Below are positions 1-8,240 of a stretch of DNA of 64,000 nucleotides, piece by piece. The DNA lies in assembly GCF_001187505.1 (NCBI RefSeq), contig NZ_CP012150.1, forward strand, positions 4,898,001-4,962,000, written 5' to 3'. The position numbers were made by a program, and so were the translations under genes. Below the pieces are notes generated by a model, which worked only from the letters and a program-made list of their open reading frames with translations, searched no databases and was not told the origin of the DNA. Every line of letters begins with the position of its first letter. Within the stretch, counting starts at the first letter, position 1. The DNA comes from Mycolicibacterium goodii (GTDB taxonomy: Bacteria; Actinomycetota; Actinomycetes; Mycobacteriales; Mycobacteriaceae).

Positions 1-1377
1 ACTGTTCCCGCTCGGGTGTCGCCTGCACAACACCAGATACACCAACCCGGACACCACCAGACCCACCACGAACGACAGGTCCGCACCCCCGAGCGCCTTG
101 GTCACCGGACCTTCGAAGAAGGTCAGCGACATGAATGGGATCATCGCCACGAAGCCCGCGAAGTACGCGGTCAACCCCCGCCAGGCCCACTGTCCGTAAC
201 GGCCGGTGGGGTCGAGGATGTCGTCGATGCTGTAGTGCCCGCGGCGCACGACGTAGAAGTCCATCAAATTGACCGCCGTCCACGGCACCAGGCAGTAACC
301 CATGATGTGAATGAAGGCCGTGAACGCATCGAGGTAGTTGGCGGGCATCGCCACGCTGAGGAGCAGACCCGTGGCGCCCACGATCAGCAGACCCACCACC
401 CGCAGCTTCTTACTCGGTTGTACGTGCCGGATGCCGTCAATGATCGTCGCACCGGTCAGCATCGCGCCGTAAGCATTGACCGCGCTGGTTCCGATGAGCG
501 GCGGGAGTGTCGCCAGCACACAGATGACCCCGAATCCCGCGAACAGGGCGTTGCCGGTGCTGTGTATACCGCCGATCGGGTTGGCATCGGGGATGTAGGA
601 GCTCAGCAGTGTGCCCAGGCACGCCAGCCACGCCGCCCCGGCGGTGCCGCCCACGAAGGTCCACCCGATCAGGCTGCGGTCGGAGATGCCCTGCGGCAGA
701 TAGCGAGAATAGTCCGACACGTAGATCGCGTAGCTGATCTGGTACCCGCCTGCGGCGGCGAACTGGAACAGGAAGGCACTGAAGCTGAAGCCCCCGTGTG
801 CCTCGTATTCGGTCGGCAGATGGATGATCGCGACGACGGTGAACACGGCGAACACCGCGAGAATGACGAAGCTCGAATATCGCTGGACGGTGTGCAGCAG
901 ATCATGGCCGACGATCGCGATGACGGTGGCGACCACCGCGCATACCACATACCAGATCTTGCCGCCAGGGAGCACGACCGAGATCGCCTCGCCAACGAGT
1001 ACGAACTGGAAGACGTTGTATCCGACGTAGATACAGACGGCTACCAGCATCGGGAACATGGCGCCGCGGGCGCCGAACTGGGTACGGGACTGGATCATCT
1101 GAGGCAGCCCCAGACGCGGCCCCTGGTTCGCGTGCAACGCCATGAACAGGGTGCCGAACGCCATCCCGGTGATCACCGCAAGAAGTGACCAACCCAGTCC
1201 CAGGCCCAGACCGGGGCCGACGAACCCGATCAGCATCGACGGCAGCACGAAGCCGCCGTTGAACCAGAACGGCCCCTGATGCCAGGCTTTGCCGTGCCGC
1301 TCGTTGAGCGGTATCCAGTCGATCGACCGGGTTTCGATGCCGTCGATCGCTGCGCTGGAGGTGGGTGATGCGGCCAT
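1..1377 (-). CDS. NCS1-family purine/cytosine-type permease (3' end beyond window)
   Basis: An integral membrane importer of the nucleobase:cation symporter-1 family, which carries purines, pyrimidines, allantoin or hydantoins. The frame is open for 459 codons from the ATG at 1377 to the window edge, so the C-terminus is missing. The N-terminus has the usual cytoplasmic lead followed by a Gly-rich first helix (GFVGPGLGLGLGW), and many hydrophobic helices follow. AGGAG sits about 10 bases before the ATG, inside the end of the upstream amidohydrolase gene, whose stop lies 2 bp away, so the two are co-transcribed and probably coupled. Together with the amidohydrolase and monooxygenase it suggests uptake and breakdown of an N-heterocycle or cyclic amide. 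The substrate cannot be read from the sequence. Confidence 0.85.
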   Translation of the reverse strand, partial: MAASPTSSAAIDGIETRSIDWIPLNERHGKAWHQGPFWFNGGFVLPSMLIGFVGPGLGLGLGWSLLAVITGMAFGTLFMALHANQGPRLGLPQMIQSRTQFGARGAMFPMLVAVCIYVGYNVFQFVLVGEAISVVLPGGKIWYVVCAVVATVIAIVGHDLLHTVQRYSSFVILAVFAVFTVVAIIHLPTEYEAHGGFSFSAFLFQFAAAGGYQISYAIYVSDYSRYLPQGISDRSLIGWTFVGGTAGAAWLACLGTLLSSYIPDANPIGGIHSTGNALFAGFGVICVLATLPPLIGTSAVNAYGAMLTGATIIDGIRHVQPSKKLRVVGLLIVGATGLLLSVAMPANYLDAFTAFIHIMGYCLVPWTAVNLMDFYVVRRGHYSIDDILDPTGRYGQWAWRGLTAYFAGFVAMIPFMSLTFFEGPVTKALGGADLSFVVGLVVSGLVYLVLCRRHPSGNS

Positions 1378-1379
1378 TG

Positions 1380-3050
1380 TCACTCCTTCACGGGGACAGC
1401 GTTATCGGGGGTGCGGCGATGGATCTCGACGCCGTCGAGGTAGACGGTCTGCACCGCTGTCTTGCGCAGCTCGTCGGGATGGGAGCGGGGATCACGGTCG
1501 AGTACGACGAAATCGGCCCGTTTACCGGGCTCAATGGATCCGATGTCACCGTCGCGGCCGAGGGCACGGGCACCTTCCAGCGTGAACAGGCGCAACGCCT
1601 CGGCGAAGCTGATCTGCTGTTCGGGTTCGACCCGCCGGCCCCAGTAGCCCTGCCGGGCCAGGCAGCACCACATCCCGAACAGCGGATTGGACTGCTCGCT
1701 CTCGGCGCCGAGGGCGACGTCCGAGCTGGCGGCCGGGAGCACCCCTTCGTCGAGGATGGTGCGTAGCGCGAGGCGGCCCGACATCGCTGTGTCGCCGAGC
1801 AACATGGGCACGTAGTCGCCGACGAAGTTGTAGAGGAACGCCGGTTGCAGCACTGGAATGACGTTGGCGGAACGCCACGTTCGCACGTCATCGGGACAGC
1901 CGAGAAGGTTCCCGAGGTGCTCGATACGCACCGACGGGTTTGCGAGCGGGTTGGCGGCGTTGACCGCGGCCAGCACCTCGTCTTGAGCGCGGGTGCCGTT
2001 GGTGTGGACGGCCAGTTGGACGCCTGCGGCGCGGGTCACCTCGATCGCCTCCCGCAGCCGCGGGTGGGTGAGATTGAGCCGGCCGCGGTATCCACTGTGC
2101 GGTGAATGATCCGTGACGTACGGTGTGCGGCTGGCGGCGTTGCGCGACGAGTAACCACCGTCGGCGAACATCTTCACCCCGCAGGCCCGCAACCGGTCGG
2201 TGCCTGCGGCGCTGCGGTAGCCGGCCACCCAGTCGGCGGCTTCCCGCAGTGGCATCGTCGCCGGCACCATCGCGTAGAAGTTGCCGCGCGCCGGCAGCCG
2301 TCCGCTCGCGATGAGCCGGTCCAGCGCATCGGCCGCCTCACCCGATTCGGTCATCTCCCCGAATGTGGTGACACCGTGGCGGGTGAAGTGCTCTCGGTAG
2401 GCCGTCTCGAGGTACTCGTCGACGCGATCTTGGTCGAGCTGCGGGATCGGCAGCTCGGGGTCGATCTCGGCCACCAGGCCGGTTGGCTCACCGTGGTCGT
2501 CGAGTTCCACCACGGGTGCGCCCCAACCGCCGGCGGCGCCCGACATGAACCGCTCGACCTTGGCGAGTCGGAGCGCGGGGGTGTTGAGCACGGTGGCATG
2601 TCCGCCAAGGTGCAGGGCGATCGGGATGGTCGTACTCACCGCGTCGAGCTCGGCTCGGGTGGGGTGGCGGCGTTCGGCGATCTTCTGGTCGAAGAACAGG
2701 TTGCCGTAGCCGAGAAGCCAGTCGCCGTCGCTGATCTCGCCGCGCCCGGCCGCCAATGCGTCCAGAACGTCGGCGATCGTGCGCACCGTCGGGACCCGGC
2801 AGTCCACACCACGTCCGGTGCCCACCGCGAAGTGATGTAGGTGCAGGTGCGGGTCGACGAACCCGGGCACCACCAGACCCGGACCGGCATCGTGTACCTC
2901 GACGCCGGCCTGCGCTGCCCGTGCAGCCAGGCCGGCGTCGCCCACCTCGGCGATACGGCCTTCCCGTACCAATACTGCGCCGGCGTCCGACGTCCCGCTG
3001 ACCGTGGCGATCCGGCCGGTGATCACGAATGATGCTGAGGCAGAGGACAT
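1380..3050 (-). CDS. Metal-dependent amidohydrolase, YtcJ/amidohydrolase-3 type
   Basis: A 556-residue cytosolic hydrolase of the amidohydrolase superfamily, expected to cleave an amide, imide or cyclic amide. The N-terminal metal-binding strand carries the HxH signature (FVDPHLHLHHF). The long insert after it and the C-terminal beta-sandwich ending (EPGKRADFVVLDRDP) are typical of the YtcJ branch, whose members are about 530-570 residues. The start codon lies 1 bp from the stop of the FAD monooxygenase, and its own stop is 2 bp from the permease start: a tight three-gene operon in the order monooxygenase, amidohydrolase, permease. The family has diverse substrates, so the reaction is unassigned. 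Confidence 0.85.
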   Translation of the reverse strand: MSSASASFVITGRIATVSGTSDAGAVLVREGRIAEVGDAGLAARAAQAGVEVHDAGPGLVVPGFVDPHLHLHHFAVGTGRGVDCRVPTVRTIADVLDALAAGRGEISDGDWLLGYGNLFFDQKIAERRHPTRAELDAVSTTIPIALHLGGHATVLNTPALRLAKVERFMSGAAGGWGAPVVELDDHGEPTGLVAEIDPELPIPQLDQDRVDEYLETAYREHFTRHGVTTFGEMTESGEAADALDRLIASGRLPARGNFYAMVPATMPLREAADWVAGYRSAAGTDRLRACGVKMFADGGYSSRNAASRTPYVTDHSPHSGYRGRLNLTHPRLREAIEVTRAAGVQLAVHTNGTRAQDEVLAAVNAANPLANPSVRIEHLGNLLGCPDDVRTWRSANVIPVLQPAFLYNFVGDYVPMLLGDTAMSGRLALRTILDEGVLPAASSDVALGAESEQSNPLFGMWCCLARQGYWGRRVEPEQQISFAEALRLFTLEGARALGRDGDIGSIEPGKRADFVVLDRDPRSHPDELRKTAVQTVYLDGVEIHRRTPDNAVPVKE

Positions 3051-3051
3051 C

Positions 3052-4212
3052 TCAACTGGCCCTCCGGACCTCGACGGGCGGAGCGTCCAGGGTGGGGAAG
3101 TACCCCGCCGCGAACTGGATGCGCCGCTGCACGGGCCGCGCCTTGCCCAGGGACCAGATCAGCGCCGAGCGCACACCGAGTAGCCGTCCGGGCCAGCGGG
3201 TCCCGACCTTGCCGTAGACCCGGGAGTACCGCTGCACCCGCCGGGTGACCGGACGCTCGGTGTCCTCCCACACGGCCAGAGCGGTGTCGACGTCGTAGCG
3301 GTCGAGCGCCTGGGCCAGCGCGACGCTGTTGACCATCGCCATACACGCGGCCTGCCCGAGGTTGGGGGACATGGCATGTGCGGCGTCGCCGATGATCGCG
3401 GCTCGGCCGCGGTACCACCCCAGTGTCGTGACGTCGAAGAACGGTGCCCACCGACCTTCTGGCATGTCGGGAATCCGCTCCAGCTGGGACCGGAAGTGGG
3501 GGAAGGACCGGATCCAGGTGTCATGGTTGAAGGGCTGCTGCTCGGTGCAGGCGATGTCACGTTCGGGGCCGCACAGGAAGAGATAGGTCCAGTCCGGTGA
3601 GGACGGCACGACGCCTATGCGCCGGCCGCCGTTCCACTCCTCCATGACAACGTTGACCGGATCGTCGCTGGTGCGGGGGACGAGGTGTCGACCGCAGCCG
3701 TCGCGCAGATTGACCATCTTGTGCGTCAGCCCGAGGGTGTCGCGCACCCGGGAGTGCACGCCGTCGGCGCCGATGACGAGATCGGCGGCGAGCCGGGTGC
3801 CGTCCATCAGTTCGAGCGCTCCGTCGGGGGTGGCGCCGCCGACCGGGGAGCTGGTGACGATCTCGGCGCCGGCATCGCGGGCCGCGTTGGCCAGCGCGGT
3901 GTGCAGCGTCCGCCGCGGAATCGTGTAGAGCCGGCCGTCGCGCAACCATTCGCGTTGCAGCAGCCGATGTTTGTGGTCGCGGAGTTCGGGGCTGGTGATG
4001 CGTTCGCCGCCGGTCATCACCTCGTCGTACGCGCCGATCACCTCGAGTGCACGTAGTGCGTTCTCCCACAGATAGATTCCCGCGCCGATCTCCCGGAGTT
4101 CGCGGCCCTTCTCGTGCACCCGGACCGACCATCCCCGGCCTGCCAGTGCGGCAGCAGCGGTCAGACCTGCCAGACCCGCTCCGGCGATTTCGACGTGACC
4201 TTTCACCGACAT
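3052..4212 (-). CDS. FAD-dependent aromatic-ring-type monooxygenase
   Basis: A 386-residue group A flavoprotein monooxygenase (salicylate hydroxylase / UbiH / urate hydroxylase superfamily), expected to hydroxylate an aromatic or heteroaromatic ring with NAD(P)H and O2. Visible motifs are the N-terminal dinucleotide fold (EIAGAGLAGLTAA), the DG motif (VIGADGVHSRVR) and the GD motif with a downstream His-Pro-like region (IIGDAAHAMSPNLGQAA). The open frame extends to 4578, but the ATG at 4212 is preferred: it is preceded by GGGGAG at good spacing, and the dinucleotide fold then starts about residue 7 as usual. First gene of the monooxygenase-amidohydrolase-permease operon; a perfect palindrome lies about 40 bp upstream. 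Confidence 0.85.
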   Translation of the reverse strand: MSVKGHVEIAGAGLAGLTAAAALAGRGWSVRVHEKGRELREIGAGIYLWENALRALEVIGAYDEVMTGGERITSPELRDHKHRLLQREWLRDGRLYTIPRRTLHTALANAARDAGAEIVTSSPVGGATPDGALELMDGTRLAADLVIGADGVHSRVRDTLGLTHKMVNLRDGCGRHLVPRTSDDPVNVVMEEWNGGRRIGVVPSSPDWTYLFLCGPERDIACTEQQPFNHDTWIRSFPHFRSQLERIPDMPEGRWAPFFDVTTLGWYRGRAAIIGDAAHAMSPNLGQAACMAMVNSVALAQALDRYDVDTALAVWEDTERPVTRRVQRYSRVYGKVGTRWPGRLLGVRSALIWSLGKARPVQRRIQFAAGYFPTLDAPPVEVRRAS

Positions 4213-4247
4213 ATGTCTCCCCATCGATCTGTGATTCAACTGCAGTT

Positions 4248-4266
4248 TCTGAAGTGATACTTCAGA
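4248..4266. promoter_or_regulatory. Palindromic operator between monooxygenase operon and XRE-cupin gene
   Basis: Perfect inverted repeat TCTGAAGT-GAT-ACTTCAGA (8-bp arms, 3-bp spacer) in the divergent intergenic region. On the minus strand it lies just downstream of a TATATT (4274-4279) that could be a -10 box for the monooxygenase operon. The position fits repression by the adjacent XRE-cupin regulator. Assignment of the binding protein is inference. Confidence 0.55.
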
Positions 4267-4381
4267 TCGCTGTAATATAGGTAACAGGGGCCGGCGGCGC
4301 AACAGGTAGTTCGCGGTCGGTTGGCCCGGTCGGGCTCTGCTTCGCGCTAAGTTCGTGGCTGAAGCCAGGACGGGAGACGGG

Positions 4382-4954
4382 ATGACGAACACGGCGCATC
4401 CGCCGCACGAGCCGGGGCTTGGCGTGCGGATCAGGCAGATTCGGCGGGGCAGCAACATCACGCTGAGGCAGTTGGCGGCCGCGGCCGGCGTATCGGAAAG
4501 TTTTGTCTCCCAAGTGGAACGAGGTGTTGCCAATCCTTCGATGGCGTCGTTGAGCCGGATCGCAGAAGCACTCAGCACCGATCTGGCATCGCTGTTCGTC
4601 GGAGCCGAACCGGTCGGCAGCGTCGTGCGCGCCGGGGAACGTAAGCGGATGTCACACCCGCCCGGCTCGCATGAGGACTACCTGCTGACACCGGCCAGCG
4701 CCAAGACCATGCAGATCGTCTACTCGGTCGTCGCCCCGGGAGAAGGCTCGGGCGACGAGCCGTACGCCCACGCGGCCGACGAGGAGTGTGTCGTCGTGCT
4801 GAGCGGCCAACTCGAGGTCCATGTCGCCGACGACCACCATCGGCTCGACGCGGGCGATGCGTTGATGCTCGACCCAAAGTCGCCCCACTCATACCGGAAC
4901 CCGGGGCCGGAGGTGACCACCGCGTTGTGGGTCACCTCGCCGCCGGTGTACTGA
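4382..4954 (+). CDS. XRE-family regulator with C-terminal cupin
   Basis: A 190-residue transcription factor: N-terminal XRE-type helix-turn-helix (residues about 15-70, with LRQLAAAAGVSESFVSQVERG as recognition core, written here in part) followed by a single cupin domain (about residues 110-185, with the cupin strand EECVVVLSGQLEVHV and a second motif near PHSYRNPG). This architecture usually senses a small catabolite through the cupin. A GTG at 4355 is in frame, but the ATG at 4382 has GGGAGAC just upstream and starts nearer the HTH. It is divergent from the monooxygenase operon with a palindromic site between them, so it probably controls that operon and itself. Confidence 0.9.
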   Translation: MTNTAHPPHEPGLGVRIRQIRRGSNITLRQLAAAAGVSESFVSQVERGVANPSMASLSRIAEALSTDLASLFVGAEPVGSVVRAGERKRMSHPPGSHEDYLLTPASAKTMQIVYSVVAPGEGSGDEPYAHAADEECVVVLSGQLEVHVADDHHRLDAGDALMLDPKSPHSYRNPGPEVTTALWVTSPPVY

Positions 4955-5002
4955 CTCCGCTGACAGCTGTATGACTGCTGAGCATTGACTACGCTTCGGG
5001 TC

Positions 5003-5938
5003 ATGCGCCCGTTGAATCTGCACCGGGTTGACCTCAACCTGCTCCCGGCTCTGGTCGCGTTGCTCGACGAAAGACACGTCTCTCGCGCCGCCGAGCGGGT
5101 GGGAATCAGTCAACCCGCGATGAGCCGGACGCTGCAGCGACTGCGGCGGCTCTTCGACGACGAACTGCTCGTGCGCGGCGACGAAGGCTACGCCCTGACC
5201 CCGCGCGCCGAGCGCATCCGCGCGCAGATCTCCACGTTTCTACCGGGACTGGACGAGCTGTTCGGTGCGGACACCTTCGATCCGGCGCTTGCGGCCCGCG
5301 ATGTCCGCATCATGCTGACCGATTACACGGTGTCGGCGTTTGGCTCGGTCCTCGCCGGCGCCATCCGCGCCCAGTCGCCGAAGTCGACGATCTCGTTCGA
5401 GGTGCTCGACGGCAGGGCGTTCGACAAGCTGGAGGGCGGCAGCATCGACCTGCTTGCCCTCGGCCGGACGCCACCGCCGCAGTACCGCGCCGAGAAGCTG
5501 TTCAGCGACCGCTTCGTCTGTGTCGTGGCGTCAGACCATCCGTTGGCCAGGCGGCGGTCGGTCGGATTGCCGCAGTATCTGCGCTGGCCTCATCTGGCGA
5601 TCGACGTCGAAGACGGTTTGCAGCCCGGCGTGGACCCCGTGCTGCACAGCCACGGTGTGTCACGGCGCATTCAAGTGACCACCCCTTTTCACGTCACCGC
5701 GCCTGCGGCCCTGCCGGGATCCGATTTGGTGCTGACCTTCCCGTCGCGACTGCTGCCCTGGGTGACCGGTGACGGCGCAACCAGGGTGATCCCGGCCCCG
5801 CCCGAGATTCCGCCGTTCAACATCTATGCCGTCTGGCACCCGCGGATGGACGCCGACCCGTGGCACCGGTGGCTGCGGCGCGTCCTGCAGGACGTGACCG
5901 CTGCACCGGCTTCGGAAGGGCCGCCCGCCGAGGGCTGA
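5003..5938 (+). CDS. LysR-family transcriptional regulator (NodD/PbpR-like)
   Basis: A 311-residue LysR regulator. The winged HTH is at the N-terminus (DLNLLPALVALLDERHVSRA then ISQPAMSRTLQRLR), followed by a substrate-binding domain of normal length. The spacing of the N-terminal motif resembles the NodD/LinR-like subgroup. An in-frame TTG lies at 4985, but ATG 5003 places the HTH at the customary distance. It is followed in the same direction by a carboxymuconolactone-decarboxylase-like gene and a beta-propeller gene, which are plausible targets. Gene-adjacent LysR proteins usually act as activators; the ligand is unknown. Confidence 0.88.
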   Translation: MRPLNLHRVDLNLLPALVALLDERHVSRAAERVGISQPAMSRTLQRLRRLFDDELLVRGDEGYALTPRAERIRAQISTFLPGLDELFGADTFDPALAARDVRIMLTDYTVSAFGSVLAGAIRAQSPKSTISFEVLDGRAFDKLEGGSIDLLALGRTPPPQYRAEKLFSDRFVCVVASDHPLARRRSVGLPQYLRWPHLAIDVEDGLQPGVDPVLHSHGVSRRIQVTTPFHVTAPAALPGSDLVLTFPSRLLPWVTGDGATRVIPAPPEIPPFNIYAVWHPRMDADPWHRWLRRVLQDVTAAPASEGPPAEG

Positions 5939-6110
5939 GTCGCCATTTCTTTGGTTTCGCGTCGCGCAGTATGCATCTGACGCATGTCTGAATAGATAAA
6001 TAATGCACTTCACAGATGGCAGACGGTGAGGCAGCGTGAGTCGTGCGACCGATCCGACTCTGCGGGGAACGACGGTGCGGCAACGACATCCACATCGAAG
6101 GGGGACGGCC

Positions 6111-6701
6111 TTGGCTGTCGTGAATGAAAAGCTCGGTGGGCGTTTGCCTCTCATTGACCCCGACGGGTCGCCCGAGCAGCAGGACCTGATCGCCTCGGTG
6201 AGGGCCAGGCAACTACCATGGGCCGTCGGCGCCGGATTCGAAATCACCTCGCCGGATGGCCGATTGATCGGCCCCTTCAACGCGTTCCTGCATCATCCAG
6301 AGATCGCCTCCCGTTTTCTGGCGTTCTCGGCCGCCGAAGCGGAGTACACCACGCTCGACGAGCGCATCCGCGAGATCGTCATCCTGGCGGTCGGGGGAGT
6401 GTGGGCAGCCGAGTACGAGCTCTACGCGCACCGGGTGCTGGCGGCCAACGCCGGGATCGACAGAGCGGCCATCGAGGCGTTGGCCGATGGTGCGGCGCCG
6501 ACCTCCCTGCAGGGGCGCGAACTCGTTGCGGCCGAAGTGGCACAGCAACTTTCGAAGGCTCATCGCATCGACGACGCGTTGTATCGGGCCGCAGAGGCGG
6601 CCTTCGGTCGGCGCGGCCTGTTCGACATCGTGGCGCTGATGGGCCAGTACCTCACCGTGTCGGCACTGCTCAATCTTTTCGAGGTGCCTGCGCCTCGCTG
6701 A
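6111..6701 (+). CDS. Carboxymuconolactone decarboxylase family protein
   Basis: About 196 residues, alpha-helical CMD/AhpD-like fold. The central helix reads LDERIREIVILAVGG then AAEYELYAHRVLA; the paired CxxC of AhpD-type peroxidase partners is absent, so it resembles the decarboxylase-like or uncharacterised branch. I chose the TTG at 6111 because AAGGGGGACGG stands directly before it and the family N-terminus follows; GTG codons at 6036 and 6120 are alternatives and the start is uncertain. It lies between the LysR gene and the beta-propeller gene, 55 bp from the latter, probably in one transcript. It may act on a ring-cleavage lactone, but this is inference from the family. Confidence 0.75.
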   Translation: MAVVNEKLGGRLPLIDPDGSPEQQDLIASVRARQLPWAVGAGFEITSPDGRLIGPFNAFLHHPEIASRFLAFSAAEAEYTTLDERIREIVILAVGGVWAAEYELYAHRVLAANAGIDRAAIEALADGAAPTSLQGRELVAAEVAQQLSKAHRIDDALYRAAEAAFGRRGLFDIVALMGQYLTVSALLNLFEVPAPR

Positions 6702-6756
6702 GACAGCCAGCCAAACACTCATAGATGTCTGTGACAACACGATCCGAAGGAGCACC

Positions 6757-7761
6757 ATGCCCATCACCGACACCGCAAACACGTCCCTGGCCGCGGTGGC
6801 GAACTTCCCACCGAACTATTTCCTGGAGAACATCGCGGTACGCGGTGACGGGTCCATGCTGGTGACGGCCCTCAACCACAGTGAGCTCTGGTACGTGCCC
6901 GCGCCGACGAGCACCATCCCGGTCGAGCCGCTGCTCATCGCGACGCTCGACGGGCTCACCATGGGGATCGTCGAGACCGAACCCGACATCTTCTACGTCG
7001 GAACGCTCGGCGATCCGGCGTTGTACCGCTTCGATTTTCGCGGGTGGACGCCGGGAGGCGCGGTGCCGACCTCGCGGGTGCTGACCTTCGCACCCGACAG
7101 CGCGGGACCGAACGGGTCGTGCCTGCTGACGCCGAACATGATCCTCGTGGCCGACTGTGTGCAGGGACTCATCTGGCGGGTCGACCTCGGCGATGGCGGT
7201 ATGAGCGCGACCGCAAGACCGTGGTTACAGCATGAGTCGATGGCACCGTCGTACACGGATCCGTTTGCGCCGGTGGTGCTGTCGGCCAGCGTGCAAATCC
7301 CCATGCCGGGAGTCAACGGCGTGCGCTATGCCGCCTCGACCGGTCACGTGTACTACACCGGGTCCGCGGCGGAGAGCTTCCTGCGCGTGCGCGTCGATCC
7401 CCGCACGTACGAGCCGGAGGGCGCACCGGAACTGATCGCCGAAGGGATCCATGCGGTCGATGACTTCTGCCTCGACGAGCGGGTCGGCGTCGCCTACATC
7501 ACCACCCACATCGACAACACGATCCACCGGGTTCCGCTACAGCCTGGTCACGGGCCGGAGCCGGCGATCGTAGCGGGTGATCCGTTCACCGATTCGCTGG
7601 TGGGCCCGTCGAGCATGGTCTGGGGCCGGGCACCCGGGGACTACGGGCGCGTCGCCTACGTCACCACCGACGGCGGACATGCCAAGCCGCCCGCGGACGG
7701 AGTTGTGCGTCCGGCGCAAGTGGTACGCCTTGTACTCGGGGATGATGCGCTGCCGGCGTGA
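6757..7761 (+). CDS. SMP-30/gluconolactonase-like six-bladed beta-propeller protein
   Basis: A 334-residue protein with repeated beta-propeller strands (AVRGDGSMLVTALN, FYVGTLGDPALYRF, MILVADCVQGLIWRVD, GVRYAASTGHVYYTG, VAYITTHIDNTIHRV). The layout matches the SMP-30/gluconolactonase/LRE superfamily, whose members bind a divalent metal in the central channel and often hydrolyse lactones. No signal peptide is evident. AAGGAGCACC precedes the ATG. It is downstream of the CMD-family gene, so a lactone-opening role after ring cleavage is possible. The metal ligands were not assigned one by one, so catalysis is not proven. Confidence 0.7.
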   Translation: MPITDTANTSLAAVANFPPNYFLENIAVRGDGSMLVTALNHSELWYVPAPTSTIPVEPLLIATLDGLTMGIVETEPDIFYVGTLGDPALYRFDFRGWTPGGAVPTSRVLTFAPDSAGPNGSCLLTPNMILVADCVQGLIWRVDLGDGGMSATARPWLQHESMAPSYTDPFAPVVLSASVQIPMPGVNGVRYAASTGHVYYTGSAAESFLRVRVDPRTYEPEGAPELIAEGIHAVDDFCLDERVGVAYITTHIDNTIHRVPLQPGHGPEPAIVAGDPFTDSLVGPSSMVWGRAPGDYGRVAYVTTDGGHAKPPADGVVRPAQVVRLVLGDDALPA

Positions 7762-7814
7762 ACGATTTCGATGCGCATTGGCCGCCAGAAGAACCGTCGC
7801 ACGAACAGGTGACA

Positions 7815-7931
7815 GTTTCGGTCAGGCGGCCGTCCAACAGGGTGTTGGCACGGTAGGCCTCGACGCGTTCGCCGTCGGTGACCGGCTGGGCCAGCCAGCG
7901 GTAGTAGGGCCGGCGGAGGGCAAACCAACTC
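7815..7931 (-). pseudogene. Fragment of an IS3-type transposase orfB
   Basis: On the minus strand an open stretch reads RRPYYRWLAQPVTDGERVEA followed by YRANTLLD, which resembles the N-terminal region of mycobacterial IS3-family OrfB proteins (YYRWL, then a helix ending ANALFD ahead of the DDPEFGYR-type motif). The DDE domain is missing, the frame then breaks down and no inverted repeats remain. The fragment lies in a 479-bp stretch (7762-8240) without an intact gene. Confidence 0.45.
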
Positions 7932-8059
7932 AGATGTCACCTATTCGTGCAGCAGACCCGACCGTCGAATCGGGTTGAGTCGTCCACTCGCCGTGGCTTG
8001 GTGCCGCGAGGCCGCTCGTGAAGATGTCAAGTAGTCGTGTGGCTTGTCCGCCGTTGCCG

Positions 8060-8165
8060 GCTCATCGTCGGGACCGCCCGCGGCGAACAGCCTGCTCGCA
8101 ACATCGACAAGCGCCTGGCGGTTGCGCGCTGCGTCGCTGCGGACCGTGGAGTCACCACGCCGATC
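8060..8165 (-). pseudogene. Truncated TetR-family regulator remnant
   Basis: The minus-strand frame reads RSDAARNRQALVDVASRLFA, the typical first helix of a TetR DNA-binding domain. It is followed within about 15 residues by unrelated sequence instead of the helix-turn-helix. No convincing start codon remains. It would have been divergent from the SDR gene at 8241, the usual arrangement for a TetR repressor and its target, and its probable operator pair (8169-8220) is still present. Confidence 0.55.
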
Positions 8166-8168
8166 TAG

Positions 8169-8220
8169 CGGAACATGCTCCGGTTGTGTATCGTCGTCCA
8201 GGGAACCGGAGCACGTTCCG
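8169..8220. promoter_or_regulatory. Two-box inverted-repeat operator upstream of SDR
   Basis: CGGAACATGCTCCGGTT at 8169-8185 and AACCGGAGCACGTTCCG at 8204-8220 are inverted copies of each other with a single mismatch, 18 bp apart. Each arm contains a near-palindrome of the form GGA(A/G)C-N2-G(C/T)TCC. The right arm ends 20 bp before the SDR start codon. The pair looks like a TetR-type double operator; the neighbouring tetR is now only a fragment. Confidence 0.55.
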
Positions 8221-8240
8221 ATTAAGCACGGAGACATCAC

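Noticed and set aside
16..1188. Long plus-strand open frame (390 codons)
   Set aside because: It is rich in His, Arg, Asp and Gln with no domain pattern and lies antisense to the clear NCS1 permease; a GC-rich shadow frame.
2106..2840. Plus-strand frame of 244 codons opposite the amidohydrolase
   Set aside because: No recognisable fold and biased composition; the minus strand has full amidohydrolase motifs.
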